DNA from: Mytilus galloprovincialis
Lineage: Eukaryota > Mollusca > Bivalvia > Mytilida > Mytilidae
DNA length: 64,000 nucleotides
Direction of reading: 5' to 3'
NCBI RefSeq assembly: GCF_965363235.1
Contig: NC_134844.1
Span: 72,285,497 to 72,349,496, forward strand
The notes beneath the pieces are model-generated. The model was given only the letters and a program-made list of their open reading frames with translations. It ran no database searches and had not been told where the DNA came from. Position numbers and translations under genes: made by a program. Below are positions 34,201 to 44,642 of the stretch, in pieces; position 1 is the stretch's first letter, and every line of letters begins with the position of its first letter.

Positions 34201-35584
34201 GTCTTCAGAAGTGTCAGTTAACAGCCGAAGAAGTAACAATTGCACGAGCAATTGTCATTACATTTAGTGGTATGGATATTAGAACATTTAATTATGTTAA
34301 ACAAAACGGATATTATAAAAAGCACCTCGCGGTTAAGGTATGGAACCACTAGTTCAGGCTTGGTTGGAAGGAACATTTAAGAAAGCAGTACATATTTAAA
34401 ACAAAATAGTTTCTACGCATAGCTGTATCTTTGTCAATAGGTGAAATATTTGGGTAGTTCTGGTACTTGGGATCAATGATTATGCAGCATCATTGTTGAA
34501 AGTTTCTTTTGGAATAACAAAGAAGTAAATAAAATTTGAAACTAAGCAAACTTTCAAAGTCAATAAACCATAACAGAGGGAGCGGGGTCAAATTATCTCA
34601 ATGGAAATGAGATATATGCCAATACTAATACAACTGCATACCAAATACCATTGATCTACCACTAGTGGTTCACCATAAACTATACGTAATCGCAAACTAA
34701 TACATTGTTGACCTTCGTGAGTAGCGGATTCACTCGAGGACTACCGATTGTTAATAATCTTAATAAGAAATTTTCAACGAAATACTGTAAACCCCAACAA
34801 TGAAGAACTGTGTAATCCTATTTGTCCTTAAGAAAGTTCGCTACTCAGTTTCAAAATAACAAGCTTTTCATAACACGACTATATATTGATAGGGGATTAT
34901 TAAAGGAACCAAAGGAGCAAAAAAAATATATAGGTCAATGTGCTTGTTTTCGAGATATTAGCCATTGAAATATTGGCTGGAAAATGTTCTCTCTTGATTT
35001 TTCATTGAAAGTTTAAATAAGTGCCCCAAAACTATTAAAACATAACAAGGATTTTATAAGACTTTTACAAATGGCTTATAATTATACATGTAAAAGATTT
35101 ATAAAAAGAAAAATGGGGGTCAATGGGCAAAATGTTTTAAGGCATGCGCATTCAAATGGATAAAACCAGAGGACTCCGAAAATCTGACAAAAAATCAAAA
35201 CATGACAAGCGAACATTATTAACAAAGATTATATTTTTTCAAATTCTTAAAAATAAAAAAAAATGTTCACACGGACCCGCTATTTTCTAATAAATAAATG
35301 ATAACTTTTTAATATTTATTTTTTTAACAGATCGATGTGTCTTACAAGAACCAGAAAAAGTTGACAGAATCCAGATGAATTTAGTCAATTGTTTACGCTG
35401 CATTGCTAAAAAGAAGCATAAAAATCCTGATGAAAGAATATGGCAGATATTTGACAAATTTATGATACTACGAAGTTGGTCCAATGAAGGGACTAAGGTT
35501 TTTGCCGAAAGGTCAAACTGGGAAGCTGTGAAAAAACGGCCTCTTCTACTAGAAATGATAAAGCCTGAAAACCACCCAGCCTAA
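25231..35584 (+). CDS. Nuclear receptor, NR1-like, six coding exons (about 530 residues)
   Basis: A ligand-regulated or orphan transcription factor acting in the nucleus. Exons: 25231-25722, 28811-28967, 30173-30402, 30676-30904, 34039-34269, 35331-35584 (stop 35582-35584); phases fit and give 530 codons. The start at 25231 is chosen because a splice acceptor ends at 25209; ATG 25192 would only apply if that site is unused. The A/B domain has an acidic repeat (ESIIQRGE-like, about residues 75-115). The DNA-binding domain is about 143-213, with P-box CEPCKG (usual CEGCKG) and six instead of five residues between the first two Cys of finger 2 (CAKGDGSC). The intron after CEPCK is at a classic receptor position. 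The ligand-binding domain has the helix-3 signature FARNIPGFSDLQTPDQLDLL (349-368) and C-terminal AF-2 motif LLLEMI (518-523). Helix 3 and GRYTHEKR after the DBD resemble PPAR/Rev-erb/E75 receptors. The subfamily is not assigned. Confidence 0.92.
25878..26065 (+). repeat. Dispersed repeat family F, fragment
   Basis: Reads GGGGCATTATGTTTTTCGG, then a run of TCCGTCCGTCTG-like words and CCGCTTCAGGTTAAAG. A longer reversed copy lies at 33535-33840. It is in intron 1 of the nuclear receptor. Class unknown. Confidence 0.7.
26127..26876 (-). mobile_element. Second Helitron/Helentron-like family with internal 161-bp modules
   Basis: On the minus strand the element ends with a hairpin GCTGTC-GTTGT-GACAGC followed by CTCTTGTTT, analogous to the hairpin plus CTCTAGTT end of the element at 10967. 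Its other end carries CCGGATTTTTGTGACAAAAA. The interior has four units restarting at CAAGAACCATAACTCCTGAA (26193, 26353, 26514, 26677; period about 161). Non-coding. The class assignment is by analogy only. Confidence 0.6.
27131..28352. mobile_element. 1.22-kb element with long terminal inverted repeats and GAATGT duplication
   Basis: The left end TACGGAAGCGTATTAGCGAC and the right end, reversed TACGGAAGAGTATTAGCGCC, begin inverted repeats of roughly 110-130 bp. The inner parts are arrays of AACGCAAAC-type words. The same 6 bp GAATGT lie outside both ends (27125-27130 and 28353-28358). No transposase frame is present, so it is non-autonomous. It contains a repeat family A piece at 27955-28115. 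It lies in intron 1 of the nuclear receptor. Confidence 0.8.
27955..28115 (-). repeat. Dispersed repeat family A, partial, inside the long-TIR element
   Basis: Reverse-strand copy ending in TTGGCACTCATACCACATCT, with CAGTGTGAACCAATGCTCCG in the middle. It is nested in the element at 27131-28352, so it arrived later or was captured. Confidence 0.75.
29030..29345 (-). repeat. Dispersed repeat family A, near-complete
   Basis: Reverse copy from TGCATTTGTTTGCACCTGTC through GGAACCTGTTGTTCAGTGGT to TTGGCACTCATACCACAT. It lies in intron 2 of the nuclear receptor. Confidence 0.82.
29676..29969. mobile_element. PIF/Harbinger-like MITE with TAA target duplication
   Basis: 294 bp with inverted ends GGCAGCAACCATTTGATTTT and its reverse AAAATCAAATGGTTGCTGCC, followed inward by G-/C-runs. 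TAA flanks both sides (29673-29675, 29970-29972). A 3-bp TWA duplication and GG-starting ends are Harbinger traits. The interior is T/A-rich (TTGTTTTT-like words on both strands). It lies in intron 2 of the nuclear receptor. A related element is at 63335-63789. Confidence 0.8.
30992..32738 (+). repeat. 545-bp tandem array, three units plus a partial fourth
   Basis: Units near 30992-31536, 31537-32081, 32082-32626 and 32627-32738 repeat with an exact 545-bp shift. Units 2 and 3 differ at only a few positions; unit 1 has a divergent start. A stretch matching unit 4 resumes at 33186-33265 after an insertion. It lies in intron 4 of the nuclear receptor. The small open frames repeated with it are by-products. 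Confidence 0.95.
32739..33190. mobile_element. 452-bp insertion in the fourth 545-bp unit
   Basis: It separates TTTATATG from ATCCGTTCATCC, which are contiguous in the other units. ATATG lies on both sides (about 32734-32738 and 33186-33190), consistent with a 5-bp target duplication. The ends GGACAATACC and (reversed) GGGGAATATG are only weakly similar. The contained open frame at 32782-33024 has no recognised domain. Confidence 0.65.
33535..33840 (-). repeat. Dispersed repeat family F, longer copy
   Basis: Reverse strand of the family at 25878, with GAACGAACAAACGAATGGAC words and GCAGAAAACATAATGCCC. It lies in intron 4 of the nuclear receptor. Confidence 0.72.
33893..34036 (+). repeat. 24-bp minisatellite running into the exon 5 splice acceptor
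   Basis: Six units of AAGTAAATCTTTCGTGTATT plus CCCT-like tails. The last unit, AACTAAATCTTTTGAATATT, leads directly into CTATTTCAG, the acceptor of nuclear receptor exon 5. It may supply the branch-point region (ACTAAAT). Confidence 0.9.
34560..35330 (+). other. Nuclear receptor intron 5 with one dispersed repeat
   Basis: About 34610-34690 is the reverse of the tandem family at 13120 (ACTAGTGGTTCACC, TACCAAATACCATTGATC). The rest is unremarkable intron sequence. Confidence 0.55.
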
Positions 35585-36189
35585 CATGGATTATTATTTT
35601 GTGGAAGATTTTTAGAAAAAAAACCATTTTTGTAATATTGAATAGATATTCGCTTTTTGTACTTTGAATCGGCTATATTCTCAATGAAACAAGCATAATT
35701 TATTATATATGCGAAACATTTTATTGATGTATCCATATTGTTCTAAACCATGACATGCGTAGTCTTAGTAGTTTTAAACTTAAGTTATGTTTTCAGATAT
35801 TTGCAGTTACTTTATTTTAAATTAACAAGTTAATAAATCCATTTTTTTGAATTTCATTGAAAAAATATTGAAAAAGAAAAGTCAATCTTTAGATTTCAAA
35901 GAGTCAGGAACATTTTCTAACGGCATACTTTGTCTCCATTTCTTTAATGTTTTTGACAAAAACAGACATTTCATAGTTAAGACATCTTTTTTCCTGTTAA
36001 TGCAAAGCTTATTTAAGTAGTTTTTCATATATCAAAGCTAATAATAATTTGCCTTTTGCAATCACCAATTTTCAATACCATTTGTGTTTTTTATAATTGT
36101 TCATAAAAAGTCCCAATTATTTGTCAGGTCTCGCACAATACAAGATATTTCACTACTTGCTAGTAGTTGATATCTAAAATAAACAAAAT
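35585..36189 (+). other. 3' UTR of the nuclear receptor gene and spacer
   Basis: The first AATAAA polyadenylation signal after the stop codon is at 35833-35838. Beyond it no feature is seen up to the MITE at 36190. From about 36120 the sequence begins to resemble C1q gene 3' flanks such as that at 41025. Confidence 0.5.
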
Positions 36190-36414
36190 CAGTGACGGAT
36201 CCAGCGGAAAAAGAGGGCGAACGCCCTTTATATCGCCAAAACAAAACATATCTTTCTCTCGATTTATATGCATTCATCAATACTCATTCGATTCCGTAGA
36301 CGCGGAGTCACCCGAGATTTGTAGGATGTTTTAGCAGAAACTCTTCTAGTATTTGATATGTATATTGTTTTCTGGAATGACGCTGTCTTTAATACAATCC
36401 TGAATCCGACACTG
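36190..36414 (+). mobile_element. CAG-ended element, diverged (CAGTGACGGATCCAG ends)
   Basis: The left end CAGTGACGGATCCAG and the right end CTGAATCCGACACTG are inverted. 225 bp; the interior does not match the 155-170-bp MITEs. The 5-bp flanks do not match clearly. Confidence 0.55.
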
Positions 36415-37990
36415 ATAAATTAACATTTGATTATAAGGAAATTAATTATTTATTATTGCATCAATTGAGAAAATGTCGAAAGAGTTTAGCGAATTGCACA
36501 ATCGGCAATCCTCGGGTGACTCCGCTAGATGAGATACGGAATCGGCCGAGTCGTGACGATTGGCGAATTGCTGTTTCATAGGATCGAAAACAGCATATTG
36601 CATTTTTTGAAAGCATTTGTAACAATCACTACGCTTTTTACCCAAATAAATTTTATTTGAAAAAAGATTTTCATTCATTTACCATGTCTGTCTGTATATT
36701 GTTGCCATTATTGTACCAGTTACCCAAGGGATAATACTGTATACTAGTACATGCAATACTTAGAACAAGAACTTTTGCGCTAAGATATGGCCGAAGCTAC
36801 ATATTTGTAATATTGTGAACTATCAAATTGAGAAAGTAAATGGGGAATGTGTTAAAGCGACAACAACCCAACCATAGAGCAAACAAAACATATAGCCATT
36901 TCCACGGAACTTTGACATGGTTGAATAACTCTTAATTGAATTATAGACATGTCAGTACAAAATGTATATGATAGTCGTTATACTTGATGGCAGAACCTTT
37001 TTCGTTGTTGAGGAAACTGAAAATTTGGAAGGGCGATTTCATTTATTTTAATTTTTAAAACCTTATCAAAAAGAAAAATTACAAAAGTACAGAACTCAGA
37101 AGAAAATTCTAAACAGAAAGTCTCTAATCAAATGGCAAATTCAAACGGTCAAATACATTAAACGAATCGATTACAACTGTCATTTTGAATTCGCACAGGC
37201 ATTTTCCTATGTAGAAAATGGTGGAACAAACCTGGTTTCATAGCTAGCTAAACCTCTCACTTGTATGATAGTAGCATAAAATTCCATTTATTGACAACGC
37301 TGTGTGAATAAAACAAAAAAACATAATACTTAAATAAAATATGTCAAAATAGGGGTACAAGATTCAACAATCTTAACCACGTCAAAAACAAACAAATATG
37401 TAACAAAAAAACTCAAAAAGCTATATAGAAAAAGCACATAAGCAAACATGAAAGAGGTTTTTGTTGAAGATACTGACATGAGAGAATTGCAGCCCATTTA
37501 AACTTCAGGCTACAATACAATTGTTTAAAGGGCTTACATTAAGGTTTAGCAAATGAAAAAAACAAAACAAAATTGCGTCCATTTCCATACTTGGAAGGTG
37601 TCTATAGGTAAGGATTATGGTTTCTGTCTACTTTAGCAAGAGGAACGAAGTTGCAGTCACTAAACTCTTTGGACGTGTCCATACTATGTCTGTTACAAGC
37701 AAACAACAGTTTTGACTCTACCCAGAGTATCTATTTATTTCAGTAATAGTTAATGTCCAACCATTTTTTTTTTGGAATATAGTGGTCTCATTTGCAATTA
37801 TACCTCATGATTATGTTTTGTAAAGGTTTATACATTAAAAATCTGCGTCATTTGCCCCTTGAATTTTTTAATTAATTGTTGACTGTTTTGAATTTACAAG
37901 AATAGTTTGGGGCACAACATGTTTAGAACATGTACGTTCGTTCCTTGTATTAAACCAAGTCGGAAATCTATATTTCAACTTTTTAAGGCA
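36415..37990 (+). repeat. Duplicated C1q-cluster flank upstream of gene A
   Basis: The segment carries the two flank blocks seen around each C1q copy. The first is a gene-3' block with AAAGCATTTGTAACAATCAC and TTTTATTTGAAAAAAGATTT (matching about 42890-42960). The second is a gene-5' block with GGATTATGGTTTCTGTCTAC and TAATGTCCAACC (matching about 42250-42430). It suggests that another copy once lay to the left. No exon is left here. Confidence 0.7.
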
Positions 37991-37994
37991 TCAA

Positions 37995-38054
37995 GTGTCA
38001 TAGAACAAACACGCAAAAGTAACATTATAGTGTAGAATATTACATATATAAAAA
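37995..38054 (+). promoter_or_regulatory. Core promoter of C1q gene A
   Basis: Contains ACACGCAAAAGTAACATTAT, then TATATAAAAAGCTG (TATA box about 47 bp before the ATG). The same block precedes copies B, C and D. Confidence 0.75.
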
Positions 38055-38093
38055 GCTGTTCCATTTCAGGTTACGTTATACTTTTTAGTCGTT

Positions 38094-40824
38094 ATGTCTC
38101 TAACAAGCATGTTGATTTTTGGGATTGTTGTCTTTTATATGGTGAACCTTGTAGGCGCAACAACCTCGTGCAGAACAGCTGACGGTAAGTTGTTAAAATC
38201 TTAATGATTACCGAAAACAATAATTCAAAACAGAAATCGTTCATAAACAGCTGTTACTTGTTGTGTCATTTGTCTCTTGTGGAGAGTTGTTTCATTAGCA
38301 ATCATACCACATTTTTTTATAAGACGGTCTGCACGAAATGACCTAGAAAGCTATAAAGCTTTACAATTTAAAGTCTTATCAAGAATCATATCGAGTGGAT
38401 CCTATTGAAAAGATATTTTAAGTTTTCGAGAACTGATGTGTCTCCCTTTTTTTTTTGAAGTGCCAGTTGTCTAGATTATTATTATAGCACAATGTTGACT
38501 GCTGTATTTTTGACATGCTTGATAATGTAGTCTGTTTTTGATATAAATTTCCTGTTTACAAAACTTTGATTTTTTCGGAAAAACTAAGAATTTTCTTATC
38601 CAAGGCATTGATGACCTTAGTTGTATTTGGCACAACTTTTTAGAATTTTGGATCACCAATTCTCTTCAACTTTGTACTTGGTTGGTTTTATGGATATTTT
38701 GATATGAGCATCACTGATGAGTCTTATGCAGACGAAACACGCGTCTGGCGTACTGAATTATAATCCTGGTACCTTTCATAACTATTATATATTATGTTCA
38801 CGCATCGTTGTCAATATAATGGAATTTGATGCGATTATCATACAAGTGAGCGGTTTAGCTAGCTATAAAACCAGGTTTAATCCCCCATTTTCTACATAAG
38901 AAAACGCCTGTACCAAGTCAGGAATATAACAGTTGTTAGCAATTCGTCTTTTGATATTGCCATTTGATTAGGGACTTTCCATTTTTCTCGGTGTTCAGTA
39001 TTTTTGTGATTTTACTTTTTTCTAGATAGTCTTATCAAATGAGACGAAATCAAAATAGATGAAAACATGGATGACTAGCTAGACAAAAACTATTATTTAT
39101 AATTGTTGTTATTCCGACAAGGTCAAGAGCCTACAAAGTCTAGAGCTTATCTCAATAGAAACTCGAGGATAATTTAATGATGGGTTATATGCTCTGATCA
39201 CCAGCTAAGACGTAGAATACAACAACAAATGGTAGCTAAAGATATACGATCATCAATTGCAATCTGATAGAATCACATCGGATGTTCCTGTAAGGCTCAT
39301 ATATCGAGTATTCTCTTACACGTATGTCTTGCTTCATATGAAGCACCGGTAAAAGTAATTGAGACGAAATCGAATCAAGAACGGGAATGAAATCTATAAT
39401 TCTGTATCCTATTAAAGATAATGTTTCCGTCAGTTTTAGTTTATTACCCTGATTTTGTTTTTTGTCCATGGATTTATGAGATTGAACAGCGGTATACTAC
39501 TGTTGCCTTTATTTGATCTAGATGAAAATACTCATTCAGTATCGGTGTTTTACAAATAAATTGTTAAGCTAAAAATTAATATCAGAAGATACTCCAATAT
39601 ATTTCAATTGTTTGGTGTTCTAATTGCCTCTATCACTCTACTTTGTACTCCAAAACTGTATTTCAAGGTGTTTTGACGTCAAAGACTTTAATCAGTACTG
39701 ATTACTTTGACTTGAAGTTATCAACGACGTCATAATGTATGAAATCACTTTAATCAGTTTGTTGACCCAAACTTATCAATAAACAATGTATCTACCGATT
39801 TGCTGGTGCAATAATTCTTTCTATTTTAAAACAGCAGTCAACATTAATCAAAAGATCGAATATTGAATTTTCATCATATTGATATTGTATAATATCAGCT
39901 GCTCGATATATATATATATATATCGAAACTTTTTTTTTAACTCCTTCGCTGCAGTTACTTGACACAGTCTTTATATTGTGACTCGTATCTGATATTTGAT
40001 TTTATCAATATGCAAAAAACTCGAAATACTTTAACGATAATATAGTAGGATATCAACTCGGGTTCATTTACGTATCAACTTCACTAGTTCCGTAAATTTT
40101 TTTAGTAAATCACTTTAATTGAAAAAAAATACAATATCAGTAAATGCTTTAGTTAAGTAGCTATAAATAATTGCATGGAATAATAGTATTTTCATATGAA
40201 TTCCTGATTTATCTGCTACCCCCCCCCCCCCCCCCCAAAAAAAAAAAAAAAAAAAAACCTTCACCACCCCACACACACACACACACACACACACTGATTT
40301 GGAGTTTTCGATTGGTGTGAATAAAAAAAAAAATAAGAACACTTTTAAATCCAATTTCAGGTCAGTATGATGTCACTGTAAATTACCGTGGTAGCATTAG
40401 TCATGAGACTCCAGATTCGAAATCGAGAGTTATTGCATTTTATGCTTTTATGTCAAAATCAATCACAAACCCGAGCATTGGCCGACGATTGGTATTTGAT
40501 GTAGTAAAGACAAACCAGGGAGGTGGATATAACAACCATACAGGTGTTTTTACCTGCCCAAAGACTGGGATTTACGTTTTTGTGTGGGTTGTTAGATTGT
40601 ACTCTGGACATCATTCTTTTGAGTTGATGATCAATAATTCCGTGTATGGAACCAACCACCTTCGTAACACAAATCTCGATAGTAGCGTCAGTAGTACAGT
40701 TGTTGCGCATGTATCGGAGGGCGATAGTGTTTACGTTCGCATTCACATTTCCTTCAATGGTTCGGGTTTGTTATTAAGTGACAAAAACGGCAGACCCACA
40801 TTTTCTGGATGGTTACTGAACTAA
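38094..40824 (+). CDS. Secreted C1q-domain protein, copy A
   Basis: Two exons: 38094-38184 (phase 1) and 40361-40824, giving 184 residues. Exon 1 encodes a signal peptide (MSLTSMLIFGIVVFYMVNL, cleavage probably near GATTSC) and a short linker. Exon 2 encodes the globular C1q domain, about residues 48-184, with RVIAFYAFMSK, TGVFTCPKTGIYVFVW, SVYVRI and the final FSGWLLN typical of the fold. There is no collagen-like or coiled-coil region, so it is a head-only C1qDC protein. Family members trimerise through the head and act as secreted recognition (lectin-like) molecules in bivalve immunity. Cys residues are in the TSC linker and FTC strand. Splice sites are GT-AG and AATAAA lies at 40838-40843. 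First of the cluster; all features intact. Confidence 0.93.
38270..38320 (-). repeat. Repeat family B end fragment
   Basis: GGAGAGTTGTTTCATTAGCA followed by ATCATACCACAT is the reversed start of family B. It lies in the intron of C1q gene A. Confidence 0.55.
38700..38790 (+). repeat. Dispersed repeat family E, other end
   Basis: GAGCATCACTGATGAGTCTT, then ACACGCGTCTGGCGTACT and TATAATCCTGGTACC. The TCACTGATGAG core is the reverse of TTCAGTGATGCTC in the pieces at 22445 and 44005. It lies in the intron of C1q gene A. Confidence 0.6.
39405..39512 (-). repeat. Dispersed repeat family D, copy
   Basis: Reverse of GGCAACAGTAGTATACCGCT, with TTGTCCATGGATTTATGAG. Copies are at 46569 and 48633. It lies in the intron of C1q gene A. 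Confidence 0.75.
40219..40294 (+). repeat. Compound microsatellite C18-A21-(CA)n near an acceptor
   Basis: A C-run of 18, an A-run of 21 and then about 12 CA units, ending about 66 bp before the exon 2 acceptor of C1q gene A. The homopolymer lengths are only as good as the assembly. Confidence 0.9.
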
Positions 40825-40899
40825 ACAGTTTGATTTAAATAAATGCATTTTCTCAAAATTTGTGTAAGTGTATTGCATAGCATTATCTCAAAAATATAG

Positions 40900-43300
40900 T
40901 GGATTACTTCCAGTTATAAAGTAGAACTGCTGTAATTGTTTAATCATTGATAGGTATGATTATGATTTTACTAGACAGCGCCACATAAAAATAGGATGCA
41001 CTTGAAAAGACAAAATTATTTGTCCAGTCCTGCACAATACATAATAGTTATGTATCTTGCTCAGTATTGTACCGGACAACAGTGTTGTTTTACCTAGGAG
41101 ATGTTTTCTGTTGCAAACTAAGACATTTTTTTAAATGTGGATAAGAAAACTAACTTTTAAAATAATCAAAAAAGGAAATTAATTATTATTGTATCAACAT
41201 AAATATGTTCATTAAATTAATGTCACATAAAGATTGATTGAAAACGACAGATTGCAGATAGAAAAACATTTTTAACAAAAAATACGTTTTTTACATAATA
41301 ATATTATTTAGAATTAGGATTTTCATACAATAAAATTTCCTTCTGTATATTATATTAATTACTGTACCTTTTACCAAAATGTATAATACAATACACAGGT
41401 AATAGTTATGGAACTAGAACTTTTTTCAAAGAATCGGCTACGATACATATGTAATAATTTGCACCCGAAACATTTGCCAGGATCTTTGACATATTTGATT
41501 AACGTTACATTGCAAAATTGTAGCTTGATCGTAGACAAATATATACGTGTTATATTTGATGTTGATGATATTTTTTTGTGGATGTGAAACGTCAGAAAAA
41601 AAGGAGCCATTATAAATAATTTCAGTTCTTCAAACCTTATTAAAATGAAAGACAAAAAACTTTTTAAAAAAAGCAGAATTATCTTATTGTCAAAAGAAGA
41701 AAAATAGGCAGGAAGTTATAAACAAACAAAAATATCTACTCCCAAACAAAATAAGACAACAAATGGAAGTTTTTAACGACATTGACTGGCTATACAGCCC
41801 TTGCACGGTCGGTACAAAATAAGCATTGCATCAGACAAGCTTTATAGCTTTATAGCTTGTTGTTCGGTGTGAGCCAAGGCTCCGTGGTGAAGGCAGTACA
41901 TTGACCTATAATGGTTTACTTTTTTAAATTGTTATTTGGATGGAGAGTTGTCTCATTGGCACTCACACCACATCTACCTATATCTATAAATCTTGACACA
42001 GATATGTTTTCAATTTTAAAAATTCAAATGGCGTAAGAAATAAAGCACAACATGTAGGTGATATAAAATGAGGTGGTCATTTGTCGAAGATATAGATGCA
42101 AGAAAGTGTTAAGTATGCAAAACCCTACTTTAGCTAGTAAGGACAGAAAATTGCAGTTCATTTTAAAATCAGGTAGAAATACATTTATTAAAGGGCCTAT
42201 AATTAGGTTTTGAAAGAGCAAAACAAAAATACTATCATATGCACACTTTAAAAGGTTCTACATGTAATGCTTATGGTTTCTTTCTAATTTAGGAAAAGGA
42301 ATGAGTTTAGTGATACAGCACTATTTGGAGGTGTTCATACGTACATTTGTAGACTATTGCAAGTGAACAATTCGAAATCTTCTCAGCATTTCCATTTTAT
42401 TGAGTGATAGTTAATGTCCTTTTGTCTTTGGAAGATAATGGTCTCATTGGCAATCATTCCTCATGACAATATTTTTATGAAGATGAATGCATTAGAACCT
42501 CGACTTTAATTGATTGTGATAGTTCCATGTCCATTGGCAAATATTACAAAAATAGCCAGAGAACAACATGTTTATGCAATCGCTGCTTGTGTTAGTTGGA
42601 AATCTATTTTTTTTCTTTTTCTCAGTGCCAAATTTCATAGCATAGAGGGTTTTGTAGCGAGCAAGGACCCAGGAGTTTCTAGACGACTGTCTATACATTG
42701 TAATGGTCCACAGTTTTGGTTTATGGTGGGGATGTTTTCTTTTCAAATTAAAATACAAAATAAACAAAGCAGTTAATTTTAAAATTAACTTTATTGATAA
42801 GGAAATTATGTTTTGATGAACCAATATATAAATGATCTGAAACCGTTTAACAATATTGCCCCATAAGATTAATTGAAAACAACAGATCTTTTTAAAGCAT
42901 TTATAGCAATCCCTACGTTTTGTTACAAAATAAATTGTATTTGAAAAAAAGATATTCATTTATTTTTAACATTCCTGCCAAAGGATCGGTTCGGATACAT
43001 ATGCAAGGGTTTAAACCAGTACCTTTTGCATGTATCTTTAAAATATTTGATTTTAAATAACTGCATCGATTTATTTTCCTGGATCATAAACACATAATAC
43101 GCTCCTTTCGGAGTTCATTCGATAACTTCTGTTTCTTACCTTGATTTGTCCATTCCTGATCGATTTACCAGAGTTGAATATTGTTAAACAATTTCCAATT
43201 GATTCTTTAACTTTTTTCGTGAATATGGAACTTATTCCACATTCCATGAAAAAATCTATAGGGTATTAACAATAATTTCGATTTGTCAAACCTTATCAAA
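40900..43300 (+). repeat. Footprint of a deleted C1q gene copy between A and B
   Basis: After gene A come a 3'-flank block (about 41000-41640), a 5'-flank block (about 42080-42650, with ATGCTTATGGTTTCTTTCTA and TGGTCTCATTGGCAATCATT, up to CAAATTTCATAGCATA), and then again a 3'-flank block (about 42780-43100). Between the last two only about 130 bp remain where a TATA box and both exons should lie. In the other copies CAAATTTCATAGCATA is followed by ACACGCAAAAG and the TATA box; here it is followed by unrelated sequence. Confidence 0.72.
41845..41990 (-). repeat. Dispersed repeat family A, partial
   Basis: Reverse copy with GTGTGAGCCAAGGCTCCGTG and TTGGCACTCACACCACATCT. Confidence 0.75.
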
Positions 43301-43649
43301 TTATAAGACAATACACTAAAATAGAATTAACATATTTTTGAGTAAAAACAAGAAAACCTTAAATTGAGCATGTTGAGATTTTAAACTCAAAAAATTGTTT
43401 CTTCATAACTAAACATCATTCCAATTACATCAGACGTGTAAATTTAAAGCACAACAAGCTGGTGATGTAAAGGGGTGTCTGTTGTCAATGGTATTCTCAC
43501 AAGAAAGTGTTGAATACATAGAAATGCAACCCGTGTTAACTGCAGGAGGCAGTACTCACCTTGATTATTGGGCCTACATTTAGGTTTTTCAGAGGAATAA
43601 ATTTGCAACCACTTCCACTTCATGAATGTTTTATGTTCTAATCATAGGG

Positions 43650-43920
43650 TGTCCGTGTAGAATTTGCAGCTACAAAACACTTTTTCCCTAAAAAGAGGGC
43701 GCAATATACCAAAAGGGCATTCAAACCCATAAGTCGAAAATAAACCCCTATGATAAAAAGAAAAAGACAAACAGACAGTACACAGACCAAAACATCGAAA
43801 ATTAGACTGAACAACACGAACCCAACGAAAACGGGGTGTGATCTCAGGTGATCCGGAATGGTATAAGGATCATGCTCCACATGTGACACCCGTTGTGTTT
43901 CTCATGTTGGTACAAACCTG
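43650..43920 (-). repeat. Dispersed repeat family G, copy
   Basis: The minus strand reads CACATGTGGAGCATGATCCT and then GATCACCTGAGATCAC, followed by TTTTCGTTGGGTTCGTGTTG. A + copy is at 50935-51170. The short open frames in both copies (starting MSHVEHD and MPHVEQD) come from the repeat, not from a gene. Confidence 0.75.
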
Positions 43921-44004
43921 GTGCTAAGTCTATTTCGGTAGGTTACATCCAGGGATAAGGGGATGGGATTGTAGTTACGACGATTGCAACAAAATTAACG
44001 GTAC

Positions 44005-44085
44005 CAATTTTCTTGCAACAGATGCGCATTTCGACAATACATGTCTCTTCAGTGATGCTCGTGGCCAAAACATTTGAAATCCAAA
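44005..44085 (+). repeat. Dispersed repeat family E fragment
   Basis: GATGCGCATTTCGACAATAC and CTTCAGTGATGCTCGTGGCC match 22445-22535. It lies upstream of C1q gene B. Confidence 0.7.
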
Positions 44086-44544
44086 GCTAATATAAAAGAT
44101 GAAGAGCATATCTATCGTTATCTGGGTTACAGATATTCCATAACGTCCATTGATAGCATTCGTAAAAAATGAAGGGATGATTTCAACTTCATCACATGGA
44201 AATCTCGGTTAAATGCCTCCCTTAAGCTTGTAGTAGACTATTGCCATCGAACACGTCTGACCGTACCCAGCATGTACTTTTTTTCAGTTAATGTCTTTTG
44301 ATATTCGGTAGATAGTTGTGTTATTGCAATCAAACATCATCACCTTATATTAATAAAGTTGAATACATAAGTCTACTTTTAGGCCTGTTGAATTTCATTA
44401 ACTAATCAAAATTCAATTCCAAGGCCAGTGGCAAATATAACAAAATTATTAAGGGAAGCAACATGTTTATGAAATGACACTATACAACATAATGCTAGTT
44501 CTAGACCAAAATGAAAATTTATTTTTAACTGTTTTCTCAGGTTC

Positions 44545-44606
44545 AAATTTCATAACATTAACACGCAAAAGTAACATCATAGTTTTAAATATCATAGGTA
44601 TAAAAG
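44545..44606 (+). promoter_or_regulatory. Core promoter of C1q gene B
   Basis: AACACGCAAAAGTAACATCA followed by ATCATAGGTATAAAAGCTGC. The TATA box at 44599-44606 lies 44 bp before the ATG. Confidence 0.75.
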
Positions 44607-44642
44607 CTGCTCGATTATAGATCACGCTAGAACATTTCATTT

